Of a stretch of 64,000 bases of DNA, positions 46,682-56,699 are shown in pieces. The stretch lies in assembly GCA_024449915.1 (NCBI GenBank), contig JAMZAV010001731.1, positions 124,001 to 188,000 on the forward strand, in the 5' to 3' direction. The first letter of the stretch is position 1, and the number at the start of each line of letters is the position of its first letter. The position numbers and the translations under genes are program-made. Below the pieces are notes generated by a model, which saw only the letters and a program-made list of their open reading frames with translations, did no database searches and was not told where the DNA came from. Source of the DNA: Sweltsa coloradensis (Eukaryota > Arthropoda > Insecta > Plecoptera > Chloroperlidae).

Positions 46682-46920
46682 TGTAAGATTTGTGATGAGA
46701 CATTCAGTGACATCAGTCTCCTACTGACGCACAGGAGATCGCATGAAGAATGGTTGTACTGTATGTAAAGCAAGATTTCTAACTTGTCGCACACCAGATA
46801 ACACACAACCGTGAGAGTCAGTTTGCCTGCGATTGCTGACACAAGAGAACACACATTGGCCAGAATCTATTGTCCTGTACTGTATGTGAAAAAACGTTTA
46901 CCGCACGGGACAATCGGTTC
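46682..46920 (+). pseudogene. C2H2 zinc-finger pseudogene fragment
   Basis: A complete first finger, CKICDETFSDISLLLTHRRSH (spacing C-x2-C-x12-H-x3-H), is encoded at 46682-46744. In shifted frames follow CTVCKARF (46755), CDC then a stop and HKRTHIGQ (46828-46865) and CTVCEKTFT (46876 on). The HKRTHIGQ linker is a diverged form of the H-TGEKP linker between tandem fingers. So at least four fingers of a DNA-binding protein were once here. Two or more frame changes and stops break it, and nothing upstream supplies a start. Whether it was a host gene or a domesticated transposon gene is unknown. Confidence 0.85.
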
Positions 46921-46929
46921 TGGCGCGTG

Positions 46930-47584
46930 TGTGTGTGACTATGCTGATTCTCATCTCTACGAAACTTCACATCTACCTTCATCGCTCTTTCAAGTTTCAA
47001 GATCTATTTTAATATCTGATTATGAGACTCTTTTGTACCACCGGCAACAATAATGTCATCAACTATCACTTGGATCCCTTTGATATGTCCAAAGATATCG
47101 ATCATTGCTGGAAAACCTCTGCACTTGAAGATATACTTGATGGGAGCCTAAAGTACTCGAACCTTTTAAAAGGCGTATTAAATGTACAGTGCAAGAGTCC
47201 GCACAATCTAACCTGGAACTTTTATGTCTACAATGGAAAAGAGTTTCATCCCTGACACACGGGTCATTCCGAGAAAAGTTGCCACTTTCACGTCCTAGAC
47301 TTTACGAATTTTTAAATATGTAACGACGAATATGTGCATTTGATGATAAAATAACCTGGGGAATTTAATCAAGAGATGCTTTATGGTCTAAAAGTAATAC
47401 TTTCATGTTAAAATTTGGATGAACATTAGTAGTTTGTAATAGAAAATGCTAAAACACCATTAACCATTAACAGAATGAAACTGCATTCGTATTTAACTAT
47501 GGCATAAATAATAATTTATTTTTACTTGCCATATTCCAGTAATGGAAACTACATGCTTAAAAGTAAACAATACAAGGAAAATAA
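46930..47584. other. No feature firmly recognised downstream of the zinc-finger relic
   Basis: A 77-codon frame at 47022-47255 is of ordinary composition but not recognised. It might be a further relic of the zinc-finger gene. TGTGTGTG occurs near 46929. Confidence 0.4.
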
Positions 47585-47880
47585 TTGGATGAGCGTAGCG
47601 AGCGAAGCGAAGATTCCATTTCACTACACTGCAGAAAAACATCCGGATTTTTTTCTCTTTTTTTGTATTTTTGTTTGTTTGTTAACACGATTCCGGCTAA
47701 ACCGATACTCCAATTGCGATGAAATTTTTTGGAGGCATTCGAAATCTCTGAACTTAGAACTGCCACGTTTTTGAGGGCAACCAAAAAATTATTTCTCATT
47801 AAAATCGCAATTTTACGATTTTCTTCGATTTAAAAAAAAATCTTCGACTTCTAACAACTACATGCTTTATCCGTTTGTAA
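47585..47880 (+). mobile_element. Family B core, forward copy
   Basis: Starts TTGGATGAGCGTAGCGAGCG with the characteristic GAGCGAAGCGAAG microrepeat, then ACACGATTCCGGCTAAACCG, GCGATGAAATTTTTTGGAGG, ATCTCTGAACTTAGAACTGC. The right boundary is not clear. It is the cleanest single-unit copy in the window. Confidence 0.7.
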
Positions 47881-47989
47881 TGAACCAACCATGAAAGCTT
47901 TCACAAATATATAAGAAAAAACTTTTATATAATTATATCAGTATATATAAAAGTCTAGACCTATTGGTTCAAACTGATCCATTAGAATA

Positions 47990-49480
47990 TTCTAAATTTA
48001 CATTTTTACGTTTGCTACACATCCCTTTTTACAATGTTTAAAATTTTGTCACACCTTTATCATGTGGTGAGTATCTAACAATATTATTGTTAGGTTACTT
48101 ATCTCAATCTGTCGACAGGCGTATGATCATCGAATCAGATTCTGTGTAGCGCACGTATACGGTCAACCTGACAGTGATTTGATTTGTTGTCGGCTGTATT
48201 CGCGCGTTACACTTTTTTTTTTTATAAAAATAATACTTTATTGACATATGGTTAAAAATGATACAAGCATTGATAATAGAATTCTGTAGTAGCACATAAT
48301 CACCTGACAGTATGTTATTGTTCGGCTGTTTCACGTTTCAATTGATCATAGCAAACGAGATACATGATGGTGCCGGACGAGAAGAAGAGCTGCTACCTAC
48401 GATTACGCTTCGAATCAGATTCTGTGTAGCGCACGTATACAGTCAACCTGACAGTGATTTGATTTGTCGTTGGCTGTAGTCGCGCGTTACACTTGATCAT
48501 AGCACAACGAGATACATGATGGTGGCCGGACGAGAAGAAGAGCTGCTACCTACGATTACGCTTTGATACAGATTAGACATGGGTGCTCAACATCTTGGTT
48601 GTCATTACATTTTTTGCAAAATGTTTAGCAATCTCCAATATTCTCAACTGTCGTATCCACACGAATACAAAATTACAAAAGAAACCAGTAGCTTATAAAT
48701 TAACATGTAAATATCCTTATTGTTCTCGGCAGTAGTAAAGTGGGGGTGGGACCTAGTCGTATTGAGCTAAATTGTTATGTAGTATTTATGTTATCTATTG
48801 TTGCCTGTACGAAGTGAACCAAGAATACATTAATAGGTATAATTGACTTTAGATTGACACATAACACGTGCACGATTGTAATTTAAATTTGAATTGACAC
48901 TAACAAAATATATTTTCTATGTTAGATATTTCCATTGCATCGTTCTAATGTTCCAAAATGACAACTTCCTGCAGATGGTACTGGTACATGATGGAAACAA
49001 CTGGAGATAATAACTTACTCCTTAAAATGAAAGAAGAGTAATTGAACTTAGAGCTCGAAAGTGGTGGAAACAAGTTTCATTGAAATTTCTACTTTGTTAC
49101 CTGTAACAACATGAGTGCTGACGCTGAGTAAGTATGTTTAATATTACATTGAGTTAGACTGTTACGTTCCTCCCCTTGGAAATAAGTATACATGGTGGTA
49201 ATCCACAATTATAGAAATTTATTTTGGAAGATTCCTATACACTTGACATGGGCACTGATAACTCTACTGTTGAGTGCCTTAAAACAGCACTAACCAACTA
49301 ACTAATTAACGAGGAGTTGGCTATGTGTTATTGCTGAGTTTGGCCACGTATCTAATGTGCAACGTATCTTCAAATTCCTAGTCAACTTCCCTTGCGTTCG
49401 TTTTCTCCTTCCTTGCGAGATATTCTCACAGTTTTGTTTGCGCAATTAGGCCTATTTGCTTAGTTTACGACTGCAGTATA
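47990..49480 (+). repeat. Segmental duplication, copy 2, with internal tandem duplication
   Basis: Counterpart of 40560-42440. Inside it, 48112-48410 and 48412-48600 repeat one another in tandem (AATCAGATTCTGTGTAGCGC at 48134 and 48415; GACGAGAAGAAGAGCTGCTA at 48377 and 48529). The first unit contains an AT-rich insertion with a 13-T run near 48210-48222. Confidence 0.75.
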
Positions 49481-49554
49481 ACAGTGCAATACCTTAGACT
49501 TCATCTATATAAAATCACACTCACAGTGCACTTGAAGAAGGGTATATCTTATTC

Positions 49555-49635
49555 CTGTAGCGCAATATCTCACTTTGTGGAGCATCGGAACGGTATGCCG
49601 ATTGACCCGGGTTCGATCCCCGCCACCTTAAAACT
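49555..49635 (+). other. tRNA-derived pol III head, degenerate
   Basis: Box B CGGGTTCGATCCCCGCC is good (about 49610-49626), preceded by ATCGGAACGGTATGCCGAT, which forms an anticodon-arm-like hairpin. The box A region is poor. Probably a SINE head. Confidence 0.5.
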
Positions 49636-49699
49636 CAGTTCCGATGCTTTCCTTTAGACTGTATATTAGGTAAGGTTAAAGTGATGTTTCTCATTTCAG

Positions 49700-49975
49700 G
49701 TATTCAAAACGAAGGGGCTTGGTGCAGATGGCTCGAGTGCAGCTTAACAGTGAATTGATTCTGTTAAATGCTCCAGAGTTATTTGCATCCGGCTCTACTT
49801 TACGCCAGGCGCCGTCAGACAGATGGCTACAGGACAGGAGCCGCTGGAGTTGCCCCTTTGCCCCGGGTCTACACTGGATCGGCTACATTAGATTATTTCA
49901 CTGGGATTGTGTCGTCTGCTGTGAGATATTCGATTCAGTGCATATCATAGATATTGAACCCCTATTGTGGTGCAT
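49700..49975 (+). other. GC-richer exon-like block preceded by a splice acceptor
   Basis: TTTCTCATTTCAG lies directly upstream (49687-49699). Two frames stay open over the GC-rich part (86 codons at 49719-49979 and 60 at 49768-49950). Neither resembles a known protein. It may be an exon relic or unrelated unique DNA. Confidence 0.3.
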
Positions 49976-50141
49976 ATAGTAACCAACTCAATACATCGCA
50001 AAGGTTGTTTGGAATTGGCTGTGATTGAGGTGTTGTGTTGTAATGCAATGTGGTTTAGAACACTGTCCAGCGCTGAAAAAACACATATTCTTTTGTTATA
50101 TACATTGCGATGGAAAATGAGTTTATTGGTGCACCCCCTTA

Positions 50142-50154
50142 CCCCCCCCCCCCC
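50142..50154. repeat. poly(C) tract
   Basis: About 13 C in a row, immediately before a MITE. Confidence 0.9.
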
Positions 50155-50162
50155 AACACTAT

Positions 50163-50596
50163 CTACATCATAGATATTGAACCCCTATTGTAGGCTAGAT
50201 TAGCAGTCTCCTATACCTCCCCACAGGCGCGAGCGTAGCAAATTGAAGAGTCAATCGGCCCATTTCAAGATGGCGATTTGGCGTTTTAATTGATGCTTAT
50301 TTTATGCAATAAAGTATTTTACGGGATTGTTTGTTATGGTTTTAGCTTGTGCAGCATGGTATTGAACAAACAGAAACAATAAGAAGTTATTGCATAAGGG
50401 AATTTAGTAATCATTTGGTGTTAAAGGCTAGTATGCTCACCTGTCAACCTGGCGCCAATCTTGAGAACTATTTGTGCTACAAATCGCTCCCATTTGATTA
50501 ACATGTAAACTGGAATTTCAAGATGGCTTCTAATTGTCACGGAAGTGGACCAACGACTGCTAATCTAGCCTACATTAGGGGTTCAATATCTATGAT
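50163..50596. mobile_element. MITE with about 40-bp terminal inverted repeats
   Basis: The left end includes TCATAGATATTGAACCCCTA then GTAGGCTAGATTAGCAG (50163-50206). The right end is its inverse (50557-50596) with one or two mismatches. A further partial copy of the end, ATAGATATTGAACCCCTATT, lies at about 49949-49968. Both ends inside have TTTCAAGATGGC near 50263 and 50517. No coding capacity. Confidence 0.85.
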
Positions 50597-50836
50597 CTAC
50601 ATCTACCTATTGTGACACCACACACTATCTATCTACCGTCAGGTCCGTCCAAGTTGGGGTTGTGGATGTCATAGCGCCCCTGCCCCCCCAGGACTGATAC
50701 TCACCGGGTCCTCACACGTCACTGGCCTCGAAACCCTGACTTTAGAGTGCGAGCGTGGAGTATCAAGTGCACTCCGGCAATGATAGGGTATTCCGTTGCA
50801 GCATTGTATTACTACGCACCAAATAACTACCTACGT

Positions 50837-51840
50837 GAGTCTTCACGAGACAAGCATGTACATTGTACACGGCACGCTCGTAAGCACTTAAATTAAGATG
50901 TACAACGCTCTGGAGAAAAATTGAAACTACATAGGACAATTCTAAAATGCACAAGACAGATATTTTTTGCAGAACAACATACAACAAACAGAATTGATGA
51001 ATGTAATAAACCCTATTATATATCATGGTTACGCATAAAGTCGACGCAACGGGAACAAGAGGAGGTTGCTCCCGTCGCGTTGCCTTACATTTAACAATGG
51101 TGAATAGTAGGGTCAGTGGCGTAGGAACTATTTTTTTAGTGGGGGGGTCACACTCAACTTGATTACGAGGTTGGTTGGGCAAACCGGGGTCTGGGAAGAA
51201 GCCCCAGCCGCCGGAGGCTCTTTCGCCGTAGACGAGATTTTTTTCAAAAGGTGCCCTTGATAGGTGGCCTAAAAACAAGTTTTCAGGCGAATTTTAATTA
51301 TGAATAAGGGTTACTTTTTGAAGCTAATATTGCATTGAAGATTGATTACCTGACTAGAATCGGTCGACAGTCTGCTTGGGAGTGAAAACATTGCACACAA
51401 AATATAATTAATATTAGTCTAAAATCAGATGGCTAGTCTAGTCTCGCAAATCACGTCTCTTACTGAATCTTTCTAAAAAAAATGTTAACATAAACCTTCC
51501 TTTTTGTTTGCAAGCCCGACTGTAATAAAAATTCTAAAAATCACCCAATAAGCTATAAGTTAGAAAATGACACCCATACCAGGCTTGACCCCCCCAGGGG
51601 GGGGTCAAAGCAACAAGTGGGGGGGGGGGAGTTTCCCCCATCCCCCCCCCGTTCCTACGCTCCTGAGTAGGGTTTATTACATAAAGCAATTCTGTTTGTT
51701 GTATGTTGTTCTGCATAAAAATATCTGTCTTGTGCATTTTAGAATTCGCGTATGTAGTTTCAATTTTTCTCCAGAGCGTTGTACATCTTAATTTGAGTGC
51801 TTACGAGCGTGCCGAGTACATGTTTGTCTCGTGAAGACTC
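50837..51840. mobile_element. Foldback element split by a hAT insertion
   Basis: Arms 50837-51022 and 51666-51840 are inverted copies: GAGTCTTCACGAGACAAGCA against its inverse at 51821-51840, and ATGTACAACGCTCTGGAGAA against 51770-51788. The inner spacer holds a small hairpin (GCAACGGGA with TCCCGTCGCGTTGC). A hAT element (51114-51665) inserted at the start of the right arm. The open frame on the minus strand across 50763-51278 is formed by these repeats. Confidence 0.85.
51114..51665. mobile_element. Non-autonomous hAT element, 8-bp target duplication
   Basis: The ends CAGTGGCGTAGGAAC and GTTCCTACGCTCCTG are inverted repeats with one or two changes. The exact octamer AGTAGGGT flanks both (51106-51113 and 51666-51673). 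552 bp, no transposase. Internal C and G runs (51588-51657) are prominent. Confidence 0.92.
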
Positions 51841-52006
51841 TCAAAACATCCAAGTACTTTTTGAGATTTGAATGCAGTGCTTTAATTAGATTACATTTAC
51901 TGCATAACATTTACTTTTACGTATTTTTTAAAAGACCACGACATGTAGTAAATGTTCTTGTTCCAGAAACCTGTGCGTGTGTGTCCAAACACATTTAAAT
52001 TAATTA

Positions 52007-52795
52007 GGATGAGCGAAGCGAAGACTTCAATTTCACTGACCCCAAAAAATTTAGCTCCGGTGTTTTTTTTTTGTTTGTTTTTTTTTTTTTTTTTTGTTTG
52101 TTTGTTTTTCTGTCTGTTTGTTAACTCTCTACCAGGCAAACGGCGTATCCGATCTTGATGAAAATTTGAGGGGACCTTCGAAATCTCTGAACTTAGAGGT
52201 GTATTGTTTTTGGGTACAATCGAAGAAATATTTCTCATGAATATCGTACTTTTACGATTTTTTTCGATTTTTAGTGCGATATTTTCGTGACATTTGGGCC
52301 GATTCTGACCAAACGGGTGGGGTTACAACGTTCATATTATACATGGACATTAAGGTTATGGTGATGTAGTACCTTTTGAAAGAAAAAGTTGAAAAAGTTA
52401 GCCGGAATTCTAGAAATAAAGCTTTTAATATAAGTTTTTTTGATTTGTATGCGATATTTCGTGCCATTTGGGCAATTCTGACCAACGGTGGGGCTACAAC
52501 GTTCATATTATACATGGACATTAGGTTATGGTGATAAGTACCTTTTGAAAGAAAAAGTTGACAAAGTTACCCAGAATCCATAGAAATAAAGCTTTTAATA
52601 TAAGTTTTTAACGTAAATAATAACAAATTGACAGTAACAATAGAAACTTGACAACAATCACCTACAATGCGTGGGAAGCAAAACAAAGCAACAAGCACTC
52701 GCAAAAGTAAAGATATCCCACGCAGACTAAAATCTTAAAAAAAAGCTCATCCATCAACGCGGCGGACTTGAGCGTTTTCCTATTATTGTAATTGT
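52007..52795 (-). mobile_element. Family B element, reversed full-length relative
   Basis: It starts GGATGAGCGAAGCGAAGACT and ends GCGTTTTCCTA, the reverse of 2271-3412, with two instead of four 177-bp units. Both ends are retained. The poly-T at 52063-52096 corresponds to the poly-A at 3299. Confidence 0.85.
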
Positions 52796-52819
52796 ACTTT
52801 GTGGTTTTTCATGGCACAT

Positions 52820-53500
52820 GCTTACAGGGGTATTCACCCGCTTAACTACAAAAATATGTTTCATTCAGGCTAACTAGTTATGAATTTAGAAATTAACAGA
52901 AAAATTATTGGGTCCTCAATGACACCTTCATAAAATATGTCAAACTTGGAATTTTTCTAGCTAGATCCAATCGACAAAAATCTCCCATAATAATTAACAT
53001 GGGGACGATCTTTATGCCCCATTCCCATTACCATAGAGGATTTTGATCCAATACAATATTGGCCAATATTGACGTACTCGACAGCCTTTTCTGTAAATAC
53101 TCTTTATTTTGATTTGTAATTTGGGCAAGTGGTTCGGTCAAAATATGCTAACTACCAAGAAGAAATGTAATTTTGGAATGCATATTCTTGCGTGTTTGAG
53201 TGTATATTTGTGCACAGTTTCAAGACACGATGTTGTAAAGGGCCATTTTAGATTGGTACGATGCTCTAGTATCTATGTGGAACAAAACAGAAGCAAGTTA
53301 AAGCAAGCCGATTTAAGAAATTTCCCAAAATGCCAATTTTCGTAAATTTCTGGATCAAAACTATTAAAATATTCGTGCAAAATCACTGTTACAAGAAATC
53401 ATTTTTAAACTGTCTTTTTAGAGTAGAATTATGCTATAGATTATGTGGTAAAAACTATTTTTGGGGTAATAGCTCCTTTAAGACCCTTTGTCAATGGAAA
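52820..53500 (+). repeat. Dispersed repeat K, copy 1
   Basis: Matches 60390-61030 and, for its first part, 54500-54775. Marks are ATGTTTCATTCAGGCTAACT, TTATGCCCC, GATTTTGATCCAA, TTGGAATGCATATT and CAGTTTCAAGACACGATGTT. No protein recognised. Confidence 0.8.
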
Positions 53501-53946
53501 ATATATATCCTTGTTTACTTGACATAACGTCAAGAAAAAAATGAAGAAATGCTAAACGTTTAAATTCACAAACACTTTTATAGGGTAAGGCAGTTTTATT
53601 AGGTTTAAATATTGTTAAGATTCAAGGAACAAGTGTAAGTTCAAAATAATTATGATAATACACACACATAAATTTCTAAGCTGTAACATGAACAAGAATC
53701 TTAGTGTAATCATCTTCTTCCCTAAATTTTTGTCTCGGAAAACTTCCAAGTGTTGAAGCCACAAGTTGTGCAAGAGTCATCCAATACATTAATAAGACAG
53801 AGATGCAAACTCATACCTAACCAGGCTCTCACTGAATTATGGCTTATCAACGTATTTTCGATATCGTATAGGACATACATTCAGTGAGAGTCTGTTGTAG
53901 GGGACACGTCTGATTCCGCGAGCAACACACCGAGTCTCCCAACGTC
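53501..53946. other. No feature recognised
   Basis: Ordinary DNA between two K-type blocks; no coding or RNA signal seen. Confidence 0.5.
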
Positions 53947-54775
53947 TTGGGGGTGGAATATCGCTTGACTCTCGGCGGATTATTTTTCATATTTTTATGT
54001 CCCATCATGCCAAATTTCATGCTGATAAGTGATAACTCATTAGGTGCCTTCATTGTGAATGCTGGAAATCAAGGTATATCCAATTCGAGTCCGAGTACTT
54101 CGTCTTTTCTTAAATTTCACTATTACTCTTTGATGTTATGTTTCCCCGTCTGGGCCCGGGGTAGAATTGGCCCAGAGCATGGCTCTGCTAATCGTAAAAG
54201 GCGATTCAAGAGAAAAAGTCCACCTCGCAATCGTCAGCTAGGACAAGCGGAGTGCCCTATATTACTCCCCGAAACTAGAGGCGAGCTCTGGCAATCGTCG
54301 TCGGGGAAACCTTCCCTTTCCCTTGACGACCTCCCCGACGACGATGACAATGACACAACGAACGATGACAAAGACGATGACGACCACGACGTGAGAGCCC
54401 CCCATTCCTCTGCTTACCCGTGGCTGGTTCTGAACAGCATGGGCACCTCCACCCCACATCCCCTAGGCTAGAGTGGTGCATTATGACCTAACGGTTGACG
54501 CGTCCTTAAAGGGGTATTTAACCGCTAAACTAAAAAAATGTTTCATTCAGGCTAACTATTAATCAATTTAGCAACAAAAAAATTATTGGGGCCACCATGA
54601 CCTCCCAAAAAATTGTCAAACATGACATTTTTCGAGCTAGGTTCCATCGGCAAAAATCTCCCATAAGAAATAACATGGGGACGATCTTTATGCCCCGTGA
54701 CCTTGAAGGATTTTGATCCAAAAAAATATTGATATTATTGACGTATCGCACCTTTTCTGTAATTTTCATAAAAAA
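53947..54775 (+). repeat. Recent duplicate block (K'), copy 1
   Basis: 53947-54731 aligns with 59842-60626 at near identity (I noticed only about ten differences by eye). It begins with a unit of the giant foldback (GGCGGATTATTTTTCATATT, ATGCCAAATTTCATGCTGAT), continues with a GC-rich core, then repeat K. A 174-codon frame ending in a Asp-rich run (DDLPDDDDNDTT) crosses these parts. The core motif GGGGTAGAATTGGCCC with CTAATCGTAAAAGGCGAT resembles cores of widespread invertebrate SINEs, so I regard the frame as non-coding. The 54776-54880 stretch looks like low-quality DNA. Confidence 0.8.
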
Positions 54776-54879
54776 GCTTGGCTAATTTTTCCAAAAGTTT
54801 CGTGTTCCGAAACTAGGGATATTTAGGGGGTTTAAAAAGAACCCCTTAATTGTTGAAAAGGGAGGGGTTCCTAAGGCTG

Positions 54880-55020
54880 TAAATCCCCTAATTTCGCAAA
54901 ATGATGAGAAAACCTGAAAAAAACATCAGAAAGGATTGCCGGTAAAGGGGACTTCATTCCGGGACCTCCGAATAAGAGCTCGTCGACGCATGACCCACCA
55001 CTCCGAAAATATGTGTGCTG
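54880..55020 (-). mobile_element. SINE family A, reversed fragment
   Basis: Read in reverse it has the head with box-B-like GAATGAAGTCCCC and the body GGCAATCCTTTCTGATG. It corresponds to 24000-24118 in the fuller copy. Some homopolymer inflation is present. Confidence 0.6.
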
Positions 55021-56209
55021 ACGACATGGTCACTACGTTATTAGGTGGCATTGAATGCCTACATTATGATAATGCATATATATGGATGGGTAATGTAAGT
55101 TTTTATTTTGCTTAGGACGTCAAAAGAAATTTGTGATTTGATTTAAGCTTGATTGTAATTCTTTTTCCATTCTTAGTACTAAAATCATAATCGAGGATCT
55201 TCTGATCTAATATAATATAACCAACTCAAAATCATAATATTACTGCCTGGTTGCCTAATTGGCAGTAAAACTTTGTACTATGATTTGATTTTAATTCTTG
55301 GTTTTAATCCTGATTCTTTTTCTAGTGTTTTAAAGTTTGATCTCATTCTTATCCACAGATCTAATGATGATTTCATCTAGCTTGATGAAAATCATTTTTA
55401 ATGGATTATTGATTGGTAGTGAGAACTCTATACCAAGGTTTTGATTTTTCATATCCTAATTTCTTCTTTGATTAGTAATTAGTATTTAATTCTAATGATC
55501 TGATCTAGTGATCTATTCTTAGACTGGTTTACATTATTGTCTACTGAGTTTGGGTGTTTATGATGAAGAAATATTGTTAAGAATATGTTTTAGTAAGTTA
55601 ATTTAATTAAGATTGTACAGTAATAAGAATCTTTTGATGCTAGCCATTTGTGAGATTACATCTAAATTTGTTTAAGTTATTGGATGCTTTGATATCATCT
55701 GGAATTGTGTTATAGGGATGTAGAGAGCTATTTTGTCTTAGTCCAAAAGATGTACTCTTTCTAGGTTTTATTAATATCTTCGGAGTTGTAGATCGGTTGT
55801 ATGTGTGAGTGATGCTTGTTTGAATTTGTTTACATTGTGTTTGTGTATCATCAAGGATTTAACGTACCAAGAGAAACCAAAGCTTTTGGTGTATTTGTTA
55901 GGTGTAATTTTATATTTTACTGTGCATTACGAATGATCGATTAATGGCGAATGATTTATTGACTGCTTAATGATCCTTATTAATTCTCCTTAATGATTAT
56001 TTACAATGTTTTACATATTACGAGTCTCTAAATAATGAAATTTTTATTATCTTAGCCTAGTATTAGTAGGTAATCTTGAGTTTGTATTTAAATAGCCAAA
56101 TGGAAAACAGTTTTGTTGTAGAATATGAATTGTTCAATATGTTCTTTATAGAATTGAAATTGAAATATTCGAACATCAATGTTGAATTTTCTGACAGGGC
56201 TGGTTCGTT
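55021..56209. other. AT-rich, rich in TGATCT/TGATTT words, no gene
   Basis: From about 55120 to 55700 the words GATCT, TGATTT and TTCTTA recur in an imperfect way, like an old decayed repeat. 55860-55940 shares a diverged direct copy with 57005-57095 (CCAAAG, TTTTGGTGTAT-like, TACTGTGCATTRCG). No coding motif. Confidence 0.5.
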
Positions 56210-56505
56210 CTTGTTAGGGCTATTCGGCCGCGTTTTTCTATTTTCCAAAATATGCTACCAAGTCAAAATATAGTGAATGACTTTGAAACCTGGCTATTTT
56301 AGAAAATCAAAACTATTTTTTTCAAATTTTTCTTATCCGGTACATGGCGAGGTGGCGATATTGGCCGTGTACCGGATCAGAAAAATTTGAAAATATAGTT
56401 TTGATTTTCTAAAATAGCCAGGTTTCAAAGCCATTCACTATATTTTGACTTGGTAGCATATTTTGGAAAATAGAAAAACGCGGTCGAATAGCCTTAAATA
56501 AGAGT
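56210..56505. repeat. Near-perfect 280-bp hairpin
   Basis: Arms of about 130 bp (56218-56346 and about 56370-56493) mirror one another, for example CCAAGTCAAAATATAGTGAA against its inverse near 56436-56455, and TATCCGGTACA against TGTACCGGATC. The spacer is about 23 nt. The low divergence suggests a recent foldback or MITE insertion. Transcripts would form long dsRNA. Confidence 0.92.
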
Positions 56506-56630
56506 CCCTTACTTATTGAATATCAGTTTTGTGGCAGAAAAGGAATGTTAATAAGAACTCAATTATTTATTTTTACTATATAGTTAAACAGATCTACAAT
56601 GTACTTACAACCCAGATGTAATGAAGTTAT

Positions 56631-56695
56631 CTGTTTCGGTAGCTTAGGTGTAAAGCACCCGACCAAGGTTCGATACCCGGACCCTGGTGATGTGT
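56631..56695 (+). other. Truncated tRNA-like sequence
   Basis: Box A TAGCTTAGGTG (about 56640-56650) and box B GGTTCGATACC (about 56667-56677) are good, but they are only about 16 nt apart, so the anticodon arm is deleted. Pseudogene or SINE head. Confidence 0.5.
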
Positions 56696-56699
56696 TTTT

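Noticed and set aside
50763..51278. 171-codon open frame on the minus strand
   Set aside because: It spans a foldback arm and the start of a hAT element, so it is a chance frame across two repeats.
53947..54471. 174-codon frame with an Asp-rich end
   Set aside because: Its N-terminal part is a foldback unit, the near-identical copy at 59839 is cut short by an indel, and the core resembles SINE cores.
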